A DNA stretch of 32,704 nucleotides from Salegentibacter maritimus (GCF_016236915.1 NZ_JAEHOK010000030.1:1-32704); one strand, 5' to 3'. Positions 18,517-28,069 are shown, numbered from the stretch's first letter. A program made the numbers and translations. The notes: a model not told the origin generated them from the sequence alone.

Positions 18517-20274
18517 TTACCAGCCGGGATTTTGCTCTAAATTATCATTAAGCTCCAAATCTTCAAGTGGCAGCGGGTAGAAATAATCCCTATTTTCGTC
18601 AAAATTACCACCTTCAAATAAAAGCATGTTCCCGTAGTCACCTTCGGTTAAGGGCCTTTCATTGATATTCACCATAGTGCTCACTTCATCTGGTGCACCA
18701 GAAGTGTCCCCATCGTGTACATATACATCAAACTTACCATCATTATTAAAATCATGGGCACCTAATTCTGCGAAGTAAATCCCTTCTATTGGAGCTTCAA
18801 TTTTTTGGCCTTCTTTCCACCTCATAAGGTCGTCCCAACGAAGTCCTTCATTTACCATTTCCACTCTTCGTTCGCGACGTATTTCCAGGATTACTCCTTT
18901 ATTAGGTCCTTCAATATTTTCATAAAGGCTTTCCTGGTATGAATCTGGATTTGCATTGGCTTCAGCCATATTCAAATGAGGTAAACCTACGCGATCCCTT
19001 AACTTGTTTATGGAAATATCTAGATCTCCCTGTGTCAATGTTCCCAGTTCTGCTCTAGCTTCAGCATAGATTAGCAAAGCTTCGGCGTAACGAAATAGTA
19101 TCACGTCGTTAAATGATCCGCCAGATCCCCATTGCGGTCCTTTTGGTGGTAATGCTTTTATTATACGATAACCCGTTCTGGTAATATCTAAATTTACAGG
19201 CTCACGTTCTTCTGAACCATAGGTAGCAAAGTTAGGACCTGCAGTGGTTTGTGTCAATCTAGGGTCACGATTCTGCATTTCTTCATAAAACTCCATTGTT
19301 TCATAACCTGGTTGATCTGTAAATGAAGAACCATCGGTCATCAAATAACTATTCACTAAATCTTTTGCCAAGCCCCATCTTCCCTGGGTTGGTGCCGTCA
19401 TTCTATAAGCCAGGTCATGAGTTCTTAATCCAAACTCATAATCTACTGCCAAAATGGTTTCAGTCGTATTCTGATCTTCCATAGCGAAAAGATCTAGATA
19501 TGCCCTATCTGTACCACCGCTGGTATAAAGCTCATAGGCTCCTGAATCCATTAGCTCTTTAGCTGCTGAAGCTGCACCTTCCAGGAATCTTTCATAGTCG
19601 TCTATCCCATGATATTTTCTAAATGTACCTTCATAAAGTCCAATCCTGGCCTTTAAAATAAGTGCAGTATATTTAGTTATACGATTTAGTTCCTTTTCTG
19701 CCGGAATATTTTCAATAGCATAATCAATATCAGCTATAATAGAATCCATTACCAACTGTCGTGAATCCCTGCCTTTGGTCAATAGCTCTTCGTCGTCCTG
19801 ATTTATAACTTCACCGTACCATGGCACTGCTCCAAATCGTTGTACTTTTTCGAAGTAAAAGTAAGCTCTAAAAAACTTTGCTATTCCCGAATATTTTGCC
19901 GTAGCCTGTGCATCGTCTACCCTATTATAATTCTCCAGGAAATAATTAATTCTTCTTAGGTGCCCCCAGGACCAGCCTCCGCTCCCCCTATCGGTTGGCA
20001 CCCTTCGTGTTCCTCTTAACCTATCTCCGGCACTTACACCTAAAATATTATCGGAATCTGAATCGTCCATATACACCGATTTTGTTGGCAAAACACCATA
20101 TAAATCATTGGTGTAAGCTTCAAGATCAGCACCTGTATTAAAAAACTCATCTGAAGTTATGGCATCCCCAGGTGGCTGGTCCAATATATCAGCATCACAG
20201 CTTATCAATAGAAGAGAAAAAGCCAATAATGACGATACACGAATCATTTTTTTCTGTATATCTTTTGTTTTCAT
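18517..20274 (-). CDS. SusD/RagB-family outer-membrane lipoprotein (second pair)
   Basis: 585 residues; the lipoprotein signal ends LISC, giving Cys26. SusD hallmarks are seen: the YFEKVQRFGAVPW segment (about 117-130), the FRYAEALLIYAEARAELG block (about 388-405), the EIRRERRVEMVNEGLRWDDLMRW block (about 458-480) and the terminal NPGW. It binds the nutrient on the surface and closes the SusC channel. A segment near residue 500 (DFNNDGKFDVYVHDGD) resembles a calcium-binding loop. It starts 53 bases after susC stops. Substrate is unknown; the position next to GDPD and the glp/pafA block makes a phosphorylated or lipid-derived compound possible but unproven. Confidence 0.96.
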   Translation of the reverse strand: MKTKDIQKKMIRVSSLLAFSLLLISCDADILDQPPGDAITSDEFFNTGADLEAYTNDLYGVLPTKSVYMDDSDSDNILGVSAGDRLRGTRRVPTDRGSGGWSWGHLRRINYFLENYNRVDDAQATAKYSGIAKFFRAYFYFEKVQRFGAVPWYGEVINQDDEELLTKGRDSRQLVMDSIIADIDYAIENIPAEKELNRITKYTALILKARIGLYEGTFRKYHGIDDYERFLEGAASAAKELMDSGAYELYTSGGTDRAYLDLFAMEDQNTTETILAVDYEFGLRTHDLAYRMTAPTQGRWGLAKDLVNSYLMTDGSSFTDQPGYETMEFYEEMQNRDPRLTQTTAGPNFATYGSEEREPVNLDITRTGYRIIKALPPKGPQWGSGGSFNDVILFRYAEALLIYAEARAELGTLTQGDLDISINKLRDRVGLPHLNMAEANANPDSYQESLYENIEGPNKGVILEIRRERRVEMVNEGLRWDDLMRWKEGQKIEAPIEGIYFAELGAHDFNNDGKFDVYVHDGDTSGAPDEVSTMVNINERPLTEGDYGNMLLFEGGNFDENRDYFYPLPLEDLELNDNLEQNPGW

Positions 20275-20326
20275 TTTGAATATTGTTGATTTATATATTT
20301 TGATAACCTTTTATTATTAAAAAAGC

Positions 20327-23300
20327 TTATAGGTTTACTTGCAAGCCCGCCGAAAATGTTTTGCCCATAGGGTACAATTGCGTGTTCGTTGCCGATCTTC
20401 CGCTAACACTATTTGGGTTTGAATAACTTACATGGCTTCCTACCTCTTCAGGATCAAGATATTTTGTTAAACCTCCAAAACTCCAGGTAAAGATATTCTC
20501 TCCACTAAGAAAAACTCTTAACCTTTTTATATTCACCTTTTTGGTTAAAGTAGGAGGAATAGTATACCCAAGGGTAAGGTTTTTAATTCTTAAGTACCCA
20601 ATATTGGTTAAAAAGTGATCATTATAATTATACGACATACGTCCAGAACTTAAAGCACTATAGGCTCTTTGTCTCTGAGGAAATATTCTATTAGGATCGT
20701 TAGGGTGCGCCGGATCCCAAACTTTATTTAAAAGATCTTTTCTAATAAATGATGTATATGGCCTGTGGAAAGTTGCCCAATACAATGGGCCGTTGGGGTA
20801 CCAATCTTGTTTTGCAACCCCCTGCCCAATAACAGTAAGATCAAAATTTTTCCAGGAAGCATTTATATTAAACCCAAAAGGAAATTGTGGCATAGAATTT
20901 CCAATTGGCACTAAGTCTCCGTGATCTTCAAGCGTATTATTACCGTTATCTATACTACCATCTCCATCAACATCTACATATTTAAGATCTCCTCCCCTTA
21001 ATAGGTTCCAGTCACTATTTGAGCCATAATCAAGTATTCCCCTATACACCCTAAAAAGGTTGTCTCTTCCATATTCACTTTGAAAAGCTGCAGCTTCCTC
21101 ATCTGATTGGAATTGACCGTCTATGCGATACCCCCATATTTCACCCACTTCCTGACCTTCATAAAAAGTACTCAGCAAGCCGTTTGGATTATCAAATTTT
21201 GTTATTTCTGCCCGGTTATTTGATACATTCGCACTCGCACTAAGGGATAACTCTGAACCTAAAACAGTAAATTCATCATTATACCCTACAGTCACCTCAA
21301 AACCTCTGTTTCGCATTGCTGCATAATTCCTTCTTGGTTCTGATGCACCAAATACCGCAGGCAAGGGTTGACCGGGCAAGTACATATCTTCTGTATTACG
21401 CTCGTACACTTCAAGAGAGGTTGTTAATTTATCCTTTAAAAAGCCCATATTAAGACCAACATTTGTTGAAGTTATCTTCTCCCATCCAATATTGGCCGGC
21501 AGTGGTGATGGCACCCTTGCATAGTTGTTTTGTTCACCATTAAATAACCAGGAAGTTCTACCCATTCCTATGAGTTGTCTAAAGGTATTCACACCAACAC
21601 TCTGGTTTCCAAGCTTACCATAAGAGGCCTTTAATTTTAAAGAAGAAATTACACTTTCTATTGAAGGTGTCCAGAAGTCTTCCTTGTCAATTATCCAACC
21701 TCCAGCAATAGATGGAAATAGTCCCCACCTGTTTTCCTCAGGAAAACGTGAAGATCCATCATAACGAGCATTAAGCTCCAAAAGGTATTTACCATCGTAA
21801 TCATAATTAAATCGTCCAAAATATCCCTGAACGGCCCATTCTAATGTAGAGCCTTCCATATCTAACATTTCAGTACCAAAAGTAATATTAGCTTTATCTC
21901 TGGTAAGTAAATCCTCAATTCTCATCCCTACTCTATCCCTATCAAACTCTTCCTGATTAAAACCAAGCATTACTTTAAAGTTGTGCTTATCTGCAACTCT
22001 TTTGGTATAAGTACCATAAATATTTATCGCAGTGTAATAGTCTTTCCATCGATATTCATTTAGACGGTTTAAGCCTTCATCCTCTAACAACTCAAGTTTA
22101 TCTCCAGACAGGTAACTAAATGGTTTATAAGAAAACGTCCTGTCTGTTCTGTCAATACTATAGTTATAATTCATATTAAGCACCAAACCTTCAAGAGGTT
22201 TAATTTCAGCACCCAGGGTGTTTGTTTGATTTTCATACGTCCATTGTCGATGCGCTGCACCTTCCTTTAAGGCTCCTAAACGGCCTACATAACCATTTCT
22301 GGTACGGCCAACACTAACACCATAACCATCTACAAATGCCGGATGATTAGGAAAAAGGTCACGCCATTTACTAACTCCAAATTCATCTCCCCAACCATTT
22401 TTTGTTCCTGCATATTGCTCGTCATACCTACTACTAAACCTACTCAATGCCGTTAACTCCAACCATTCATAAGGATTCGCACTTAATTTAAGCTGCAGGT
22501 TATATCGTTTCATTTCGGCATCTTGAATGTTTTGAATTTTCTCCCTTTCATAAGTTCTACCCGAAATCACTCCTCTTAGCTTTTTAGACCCACCGGAAAC
22601 CGAAATATTATTTATCTGGTGCGCTCTTCGATCTTTAAATAAAATATCATAGAAATCGGTATTTCCGAAGAATTTATAAGTCCCGTCAGGCTGTTGTTCA
22701 TAGAATGGTTCTCGCTCCCCATTCCCTACCTGTTGTGCAATCTCCCAATCTTCATCTTCATAACAAACGTAACATCCACTATGATAAGAACCTATAGCTT
22801 CATCTGCCCATTTTGCATAAGTATATGGATTGGTAACAAAATCTGTTCTACTGGTATTTGTAGTAAATCCGAAGTTATTGGAATATTCTACATTAAACTC
22901 CCCTTCTTTTCCTGATTTAGTGGTTATTAAAACAACCCCAAAAGAGCCCCTGGCCCCATATATGGCGGCTGCACCGGCATCTTTTAATACCGTAACGCTT
23001 GCAATATCATTTGGGTTTATGTTTGCAAGGTCTCCTTCTATACCGTCAATTATAACAAGCGGAGATCCTCCATTGATAGAATTAAAACCACGAATATTGA
23101 TACTGGGTGTTGATGAAGGATCACCACCTGCACCCGAGCGAACATTTAATCCCGGAACTGCTCCCTGTAAAGAACTGGCTATATCGGCAGAAGGTCGTGT
23201 TTCTATATTCCCCAGGTTTGCGGTACTTACCGAACCAACCAGGTTTTCTTCCTTTTGCGTACCATAACCTACAACTACCACCTCATCTAAGCTTTCTGAA

Positions 23301-23599
23301 TCCTCTTCCAGAGTAATATTAAAATTGGTTTTAGCCCCAATGCTTACTTCTTTAGATTTATAACCTAAAAAAGAAAAAACCAAAACAGTATTATTGCTGT
23401 CTGAAACTGAAAGGGAAAATTCCCCATCAAAATCGGTAACCGCTCCTTTAGAGGTTCCCTTTTCCTGAACAGTAACCCCAGGTATTGGTATCCCTGTTTC
23501 GTCAGATACCAGACCTGAAATTGGTCTTTCCTGAGCTTGTATTAACCCAGACCCCAGAACTAAGGTTAATAACATAAACCCTTGTAAAATTTGTTTCAT
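20327..23599 (-). CDS. SusC/RagA-family TonB-dependent transporter (second pair)
   Basis: 1090 residues: signal peptide (1-22, ending AQ), carboxypeptidase-regulatory-like domain (about 25-100), TonB-box region DEVVVVGYG (105-113), plug (about 115-250) and barrel. It lacks the STN domain of the first SusC, so it should not signal through a FecR/sigma pair; control is more likely by a cytoplasmic regulator such as the DeoR-type protein encoded upstream. A segment near residues 268-280 (CYVCYEDED) carries two cysteines close together, uncommon in this family. The start follows a long non-coding region. Confidence 0.97.
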   Translation of the reverse strand: MKQILQGFMLLTLVLGSGLIQAQERPISGLVSDETGIPIPGVTVQEKGTSKGAVTDFDGEFSLSVSDSNNTVLVFSFLGYKSKEVSIGAKTNFNITLEEDSESLDEVVVVGYGTQKEENLVGSVSTANLGNIETRPSADIASSLQGAVPGLNVRSGAGGDPSSTPSINIRGFNSINGGSPLVIIDGIEGDLANINPNDIASVTVLKDAGAAAIYGARGSFGVVLITTKSGKEGEFNVEYSNNFGFTTNTSRTDFVTNPYTYAKWADEAIGSYHSGCYVCYEDEDWEIAQQVGNGEREPFYEQQPDGTYKFFGNTDFYDILFKDRRAHQINNISVSGGSKKLRGVISGRTYEREKIQNIQDAEMKRYNLQLKLSANPYEWLELTALSRFSSRYDEQYAGTKNGWGDEFGVSKWRDLFPNHPAFVDGYGVSVGRTRNGYVGRLGALKEGAAHRQWTYENQTNTLGAEIKPLEGLVLNMNYNYSIDRTDRTFSYKPFSYLSGDKLELLEDEGLNRLNEYRWKDYYTAINIYGTYTKRVADKHNFKVMLGFNQEEFDRDRVGMRIEDLLTRDKANITFGTEMLDMEGSTLEWAVQGYFGRFNYDYDGKYLLELNARYDGSSRFPEENRWGLFPSIAGGWIIDKEDFWTPSIESVISSLKLKASYGKLGNQSVGVNTFRQLIGMGRTSWLFNGEQNNYARVPSPLPANIGWEKITSTNVGLNMGFLKDKLTTSLEVYERNTEDMYLPGQPLPAVFGASEPRRNYAAMRNRGFEVTVGYNDEFTVLGSELSLSASANVSNNRAEITKFDNPNGLLSTFYEGQEVGEIWGYRIDGQFQSDEEAAAFQSEYGRDNLFRVYRGILDYGSNSDWNLLRGGDLKYVDVDGDGSIDNGNNTLEDHGDLVPIGNSMPQFPFGFNINASWKNFDLTVIGQGVAKQDWYPNGPLYWATFHRPYTSFIRKDLLNKVWDPAHPNDPNRIFPQRQRAYSALSSGRMSYNYNDHFLTNIGYLRIKNLTLGYTIPPTLTKKVNIKRLRVFLSGENIFTWSFGGLTKYLDPEEVGSHVSYSNPNSVSGRSATNTQLYPMGKTFSAGLQVNL

Positions 23600-23683
23600 A
23601 ATTTTTTAAATTAAATTTCATAATTAGGTTTGCAAATATTTTATTTAGTTTTCAATTCTTCTGCACCTTAAAATTGTCTTTCT

Positions 23684-23700
23684 ATTAACTTTAGGTTAAC
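23684..23700. promoter_or_regulatory. TTAAC direct repeat, candidate operator of the second susC
   Basis: TTAAC-TTTAGG-TTAAC places two identical five-mers 11 bases apart, about one helical turn. The surrounding 21 bases (23679-23699) recur with one change at 25550-25570 in front of the VIT-type gene. The two copies flank the DeoR-type regulator gene. Confidence 0.4.
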
Positions 23701-23797
23701 TAATTCTTGTGTAACCCCTCGAATAAAGCGCGAAATCGATATAGTGACTAAAAAATATTTACAAACAAATCATTTATTCACATTAGATTAACAAAAT

Positions 23798-23830
23798 CAA
23801 ATGTAAAAAATAAAAACAAAAAACAACAAT
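23798..23830 (-). promoter_or_regulatory. Candidate promoter of the second susC
   Basis: On the minus strand TACATTTG (23805-23798) fits TAnnTTTG, with ATTG (23830-23827), one mismatch to TTTG, 21 bases upstream. Transcription from here would give a leader of about 190 bases containing the TTAAC repeat. AT-rich context makes chance matches likely. Confidence 0.35.
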
Positions 23831-24334
23831 TTAAAACCTAAAAAAATATTTCATTTATTTTTATTTGTTATTTTTAATAGTGTTTTCGTATAAAAGTTAT
23901 TAAAAAAATAGCAAGAAAAATCCTGAAATCCCTTAGAGATGGTACTTCTGTAGTGCAGATTATTAAATACAAAACGAAACTAACTCCTTATAGTAGGGAC
24001 CTTAAAGAGGAGGTATATTTTAAAGCTGACTGTTCTAATAGGTTATATTAGCTTTTGTTTTAAAAACTTAAATAGTGTTATAACCTTTATCTGTAAAGAT
24101 GCTTTCAGAATTATATGAGAAAGCTTTTTAAAAATGGAAAGCTTTTAAATCATTATAAAGTTCATTAAACTAAACCAACAGAAAACACAAAAAGATACTT
24201 TCCAACAACTTAAAGCTAACCTTTATGTATAGTAGGGGTAAAAAACAGGTATAGTAGTAACCATATCGCTCATTCCAACCCCGAAGAAATTGCTTTATGG
24301 AGAAAAATAAAATTTTGCGTAAACTAAATTAGGT

Positions 24335-24350
24335 TAAAGCAAGTGCTTTA
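24335..24350. repeat. Near-perfect palindrome downstream of the DeoR-type gene
   Basis: TAAAGCA (24335-24341) and TGCTTTA (24344-24350) pair around two bases. It is 81 bases beyond the DeoR-type stop. It may be a weak terminator or a binding site; there is no good T run. Confidence 0.35.
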
Positions 24351-24430
24351 GTTATTTATTGGAGCTTTTGTTTAAATCTCAAGAAAAAACCGAACCATCT
24401 TAGCTCGATAATGTCGTGCAGTAGTAATAA

Positions 24431-25192
24431 TTATACGATGGTAATTTTTATTCCATGTTCCTCCAGTGCTTCCCTGGTAAATTTTGAAATTCCTGAATCT
24501 GTTATAATTTCATCTATACTATCGAAACCGCAAATTCTACCAAAACCACGTTTACCGAATTTAGTGGAATCAGCCAGTACAATAGTCTTTTGAGACACTT
24601 TAATCATTTCCCTATTAAGCCTGGCTTCCATCATATTGGCCGTGGTAAGACCAAATTCAAGATCAATACCATCTACCCCCAAAAACAATTTAGAGCAAGA
24701 AAAATCTGAAAGGTTATTTTCTGCATATAAACCGGTTACAGAAGAAGAACGTTTACGAAGAATTCCCCCTAATTGAATAACCTCTATTTCGATATGCTGA
24801 TTTAATTCAAGAGCTACATTTAAAGCTGAAGTAATAACGGTAAGGTTTTCCAGGGGCTTTATATTCTTGGCTAAGGATAATACGGTAGTACCTGAAGCAA
24901 TTAATATAGAGTCGTTGGCAGTAACCATTTTTGCAGCAACTTCACCAATGCCCATTTTTTCAGAAAGATGAATTTTCTCCTTTTCATTCACATGTCTATC
25001 GGTTGTATATGGATTGGTATGGGTCGCACCACCATGCATTCTATACAACAAACCCTTCTCTTCCAAAAACTTAAGATCTTTTCGAACCGTTACCGAAGAA
25101 ACATCAAATTCATCACATAAATCCTGAACCTTGACTTGCCCGTCTTTAGTAATTTTTTCTATTATTATTTGATGTCTTTCTAATGTTCCCAT
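24431..25192 (-). CDS. DeoR/GlpR-family transcriptional repressor
   Basis: 253 residues, typical for the family. An N-terminal winged helix-turn-helix (about 5-57; VQDLCDEFDVSSVTVRKDLKFLEEKG is the DeoR signature) is followed by MHGGA and a DeoRC sugar-phosphate-sensing domain (about 75-235) with the SGTT loop (about 99-102), FLGVDGID and the ADSTKFGKRGF segment. Such proteins repress catabolic operons until a phosphorylated intermediate binds; the GlpR members sense glycerol 3-phosphate. With glpDKF, pafA and GDPD nearby, a glycerol-phosphate regulator is a reasonable guess, but the gene is closest to the second susCD pair, which is an alternative target. Confidence 0.93.
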   Translation of the reverse strand: MGTLERHQIIIEKITKDGQVKVQDLCDEFDVSSVTVRKDLKFLEEKGLLYRMHGGATHTNPYTTDRHVNEKEKIHLSEKMGIGEVAAKMVTANDSILIASGTTVLSLAKNIKPLENLTVITSALNVALELNQHIEIEVIQLGGILRKRSSSVTGLYAENNLSDFSCSKLFLGVDGIDLEFGLTTANMMEARLNREMIKVSQKTIVLADSTKFGKRGFGRICGFDSIDEIITDSGISKFTREALEEHGIKITIV

Positions 25193-25224
25193 GAAGTTTT
25201 ATTATATAGCAGGATTAATAAAAG

Positions 25225-25255
25225 CAAAATACGATATTTTCATTGGACTCTCAAA
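25225..25255 (-). promoter_or_regulatory. Probable promoter of the DeoR-type gene
   Basis: On the minus strand TTTG (25255-25252), 19 bases, then GTATTTTG (25232-25225), one mismatch to TAnnTTTG. It would give a leader of about 26 bases, normal for this phylum. Confidence 0.5.
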
Positions 25256-25549
25256 ACTGAAAAAAAATAATTATTCTTTTTTATCATCTGCTTACTCCCG
25301 CCCAGCCTAAGATTGCATTGATCACTCCTAATTCTTAATAAGAATATTTGGCTTAATTTACTTGGTAAGTTTCTTTAGGCTACTAATTATTATCCATTTA
25401 AAATTTTACAATAGCTCTTAATTGGTTTTACTCGAAAATACGTAAGTCTGTAAAGTTTTATATAATATATAGTTTGGCAGACGTTCTTATTGGTAAATAA
25501 CTCGCTATAAAAACTTTAAATGATAAATTAGGAACCTTATTTTCGCTAT

Positions 25550-25571
25550 TTTCTATTAACTTTAGCTTAAA
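25550..25571. promoter_or_regulatory. Second copy of the TTAAC-type element, upstream of the VIT-type gene
   Basis: TTAAC-TTTAGC-TTAAAC (25556-25571) repeats the spacing of the element at 23684-23700; over 25550-25570 only one base differs. It ends 21 bases before the start codon, so a bound protein would block or assist transcription there. Confidence 0.4.
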
Positions 25572-25592
25572 CAAAAGTTTGTAACATCCAGT

Positions 25593-26345
25593 ATGCCATC
25601 AAAAGAACTACCTAAGAAAGATGAAAGCCTGCTTCATTCGCGGGGAAAAGCATTATTTATCAATAAAGAATATATTGGTGAATTTGTGTACGGTGGAATT
25701 GATGGTGCCATTACAACATTTGCGGTAGTAGCCGGAGCCGAAGGTGCCAGCCTGGGAATTTCGGTAGTAGTAATACTGGGATTAGCCAATTTAATTGCCG
25801 ATGGCTTCTCCATGTCTGTAGGTAATTTTTTCTCTACAAAAGCAGAAAAAGACAACTTCGATAAACACCGGCAGGTAGAATACTGGGAGATTGAAAATCT
25901 TAGGGAAAAAGAAGTACAGGAAATTAGGGATATCTATAAAGAAAAGGGCTTTAAAGGAGAGCTATTAGAACAAGTGGTAGAAGTAATTACCTCTAATAAA
26001 GATATATGGGTAGATACTATGATGAAAGAAGAACTTGAAATGGTTCGAGGCGAAAAAACACCTTATAAAACAGCAGGAGTAACCTTTGCAAGTTTTCTAG
26101 CAGTAGGATCGGTTCCCCTACTTTCATATCTATTCATGAACACTAACTCTTCAAGCCTGGACTCTCAACTTTTCTTATACTCCTGCATTCTTACCGCTAT
26201 TGCACTTTCTATTGTAGGTGCCCTTAAGAGTTTGGTGACTGAAAAGAATATGATTGTTGGTATTCTGGAAACCCTTTTACTTGGAGGAATTGCAGCATTT
26301 ATTGCATATTATGTAGGAGACGTACTGGAAAAAATACTTTCATGA
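25593..26345 (+). CDS. VIT1/CCC1-family iron/manganese transporter
   Basis: 250 residues. The family's first-helix motif [23 protein letters not shown] (about 28-50) and the second-helix [19 protein letters not shown] (about 67-85) are clear. A charged cytoplasmic metal-binding segment (about 86-160, rich in Glu, with Met pairs) and three C-terminal helices (about 162-182, 195-215, 220-245) complete the five-helix layout. It moves Fe2+ or Mn2+ out of the cytoplasm, as known for plant VIT1 and yeast Ccc1. It is divergent from the DeoR-type gene; no functional link is obvious. Confidence 0.93.
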   Translation: MPSKELPKKDESLLHSRGKALFINKEYIGEFVYGGIDGAITTFAVVAGAEGASLGISVVVILGLANLIADGFSMSVGNFFSTKAEKDNFDKHRQVEYWEIENLREKEVQEIRDIYKEKGFKGELLEQVVEVITSNKDIWVDTMMKEELEMVRGEKTPYKTAGVTFASFLAVGSVPLLSYLFMNTNSSSLDSQLFLYSCILTAIALSIVGALKSLVTEKNMIVGILETLLLGGIAAFIAYYVGDVLEKILS

Positions 26346-26501
26346 TCTTTTAGAAGTAAATAAATTTTTCTAAGTATAAAAGGTGAGTACCATTTTCTGA
26401 GAAATCATTATAGTCAAACCTGATTCGTTTCTAAGATTGGACATATTTACAGCTTACTTTTAAAATCACTTCATTTCCACTCCAAACCAACCAACTTAAA
26501 A

Positions 26502-26960
26502 CTATAACAAATTACATATCAAATCTTTATACTCCTGTATATTTCTTTCGTATTTTTTCTGCAATCTAAGCCATAAGAATACACCAATTGCTAAAGTAAT
26601 AATTGCCAATACGTACATAGCAATATCATTACTCCCTAAAAAAATAGCTATTACAAAACTTAAAGCTAAAAGCAGGTGTACAAATATTACAAACTTCCAC
26701 AATAAGTGCTGGCTAAAAGAGATATTTACATTGGTTCCCCCTTTTCCTTCTGCATTAGATAAGCTTCCTTTTACAACCACGTTATTATGATAAAGAATAT
26801 ACCAGGCATAAAGAAGCCGTTTACGAATTTTAAAAGATACTAAGTCATTTTGGTTGTTTTTAATAGTAAACACAAACCCATTGGCAGCACCAAGAGAAGC
26901 TTCCAAATTCTTACTTATTTCGCTAGGCTTACACTTTACTTTAAAACTCCAGTTTTTCAT
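26502..26960 (-). CDS. Hypothetical membrane protein with two helices
   Basis: 152 residues, not recognised. The N-terminal 85 residues look like a soluble beta-rich domain (KCKPSEISKNLEASLG, then ISFSQHLLW); two membrane helices follow (about 88-108 and 112-131) and a basic, charged C-terminal helix (132-152). There are no catalytic motifs. Start ATG at 26960 has no competing start nearby. It is convergent with the VIT-type gene and stands alone. Confidence 0.7.
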   Translation of the reverse strand: MKNWSFKVKCKPSEISKNLEASLGAANGFVFTIKNNQNDLVSFKIRKRLLYAWYILYHNNVVVKGSLSNAEGKGGTNVNISFSQHLLWKFVIFVHLLLALSFVIAIFLGSNDIAMYVLAIITLAIGVFLWLRLQKKYERNIQEYKDLICNLL

Positions 26961-27293
26961 ATTTTATATTTGAAGGGATATTACATTCCGCAACAAAATC
27001 TGCTAATGTATAGCTAAATGTAGTACTTTTTTCCGATGTTACCTGGTTTCACCTACTAATTTTAAAATGGGCTATTTAGCATGCTCGTTTTACTCGATAA
27101 TCGAGATTTATCCCCATAGTTATCGAAATTCCGAAACTTACTGCAAACCAGAAACATCTTTCCATTTATTATCGCATTTGTTTGCAACCGGGTAATTTAT
27201 TTTAAATTAAGAAACCTGTTAGATCTCCGGTGTTTTTTTCAGGTATTAATTGTATTTAAATACTATTTGAAATGACTAGCCCGTAACATTCAA
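26961..27293. other. Intergenic region with a small palindrome
   Basis: 333 bases without a gene. A 13-base palindrome CTCGAT-A-ATCGAG lies at 27093-27105. Otherwise nothing is recognised. Confidence 0.4.
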
Positions 27294-27830
27294 TTAATTT
27301 TTCGCTAATTCCAAAAGCTTTAATACCGTTTTCCAATTTCTGGTTGTGGCCCCTACCCTCAATTGCTTTTCGAAAAAACTGTTTGATAATTTTGATTTGT
27401 GATACTTACCCTCACATAATATAAATACATCTTTATCTTTTATTTTGAATTTATCAGGTTCGTGGTCAAGGCTTGATACTTTGTCTATATGTTGCTTAGC
27501 AGGTTTTTCTTTTAAAAATGTTAAATGCAACTGACTAATATCAACATCTTTATCATAAAAAGAATTGTTGTTTATTGAAGTTTCAAGCTCTTTTTCTGTT
27601 CTAACTATTACAGGTACATCAAACCCGAACTCCTGGGCAATACCTTTCTCCAGTGCGTTTTCTAATTCAAAACCTTGTTTATCTGAATTAAAAATAAGGT
27701 TCCCGCTTTGAATATAGGTTTTTACGTTTTCCATGCCCAATTTTTCACAAAGTAACTTTAAATCGGCCATCAGGATTTTTCGTTTTCCTCCTACATTTAT
27801 TCCTCTTAAAATTCCTATTTTTTTGTTCAT
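27294..27830 (-). CDS. DUF1697-family protein
   Basis: 178 residues from the ATG at 27830. A GTG three codons upstream is in frame, but the ATG places KKIGILRGINVGGKRKILMADLKLL directly at the N-terminus, as usual in the family. Conserved parts are the GINVGG loop, the KTYIQSGNLIFNS strand (about 38-50), the central LTFLKEKP segment and the C-terminal ATTRNWKTVLKLLELA helix. DUF1697 proteins are widespread, of unknown function, and often sit in accessory regions. Confidence 0.92.
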   Translation of the reverse strand: MNKKIGILRGINVGGKRKILMADLKLLCEKLGMENVKTYIQSGNLIFNSDKQGFELENALEKGIAQEFGFDVPVIVRTEKELETSINNNSFYDKDVDISQLHLTFLKEKPAKQHIDKVSSLDHEPDKFKIKDKDVFILCEGKYHKSKLSNSFFEKQLRVGATTRNWKTVLKLLELAKN

Positions 27831-27995
27831 TAGATACACTTTGGTTTATTTGCTGCCAGAGTTCTGAAACGGTCTATTTATGAAAAGCATGGTAGATTCG
27901 AAGCACTTCATTCTTCCTTTATCTCTAAGCTTTAACAAACGTTTTCACTTTTAATTTACTTATTGGTTAAACATCAAAACTTTGTTTTGGCTTTG

Positions 27996-28012
27996 TCTGC
28001 TCAAAGAGCAGA
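27996..28012. repeat. Short hairpin downstream of the DHFR-like gene
   Basis: TCTGCTC (27996-28002) and GAGCAGA (28006-28012) pair around AAA. It is 58 bases beyond the stop of the leftward DHFR-like gene. Without a T run it is only a weak terminator candidate. Confidence 0.35.
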
Positions 28013-28069
28013 ACTCTTGTAATCTATCTGATTTGCTATTAGCTATAGAGCTTGTTGATATTTCGAATT

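Larger units (their letters stand above)
23600..24430. other. 831-base non-coding region between susC and the DeoR-type gene
   Basis: Very AT-rich, no credible gene on either strand. It contains a candidate susC promoter (23798-23830), a TTAAC direct repeat (23684-23700), three copies of TATAGTAG (23989, 24228, 24250), a tandem GAAAGCTTTT repeat (about 24119-24148) and a hairpin at 24335-24350. Its length and repeats suggest dense regulation or decayed sequence. Confidence 0.5.
25193..25592. other. Divergent intergenic region between DeoR-type and VIT-type genes
   Basis: 400 bases without a gene. It holds the probable DeoR-type promoter (25225-25255) and the second copy of the TTAAC repeat element (25550-25570) 22 bases in front of the VIT-type start. 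Confidence 0.5.

Noticed and set aside
22830-23267. A 145-codon open frame on the plus strand opposite the second susC
   Set aside because: It lies wholly within the plug and N-terminal coding region of a clear SusC gene, and its translation shows no recognisable domain. It is a by-product of the coding strand.
26346-26501. A terminator between the VIT-type gene and the hypothetical membrane protein gene
   Set aside because: Only a three-base GGT/ACC stem was found, which is too weak.
27061-27130. The CTCGAT/ATCGAG palindrome as an origin or attachment site
   Set aside because: It is a single 13-base palindrome without repeats, DnaA-box clusters or an integrase gene nearby.
27831-27839. GTG start three codons upstream for the DUF1697 gene
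   Set aside because: The ATG at 27830 gives the standard family N-terminus; the extra residues add nothing conserved.
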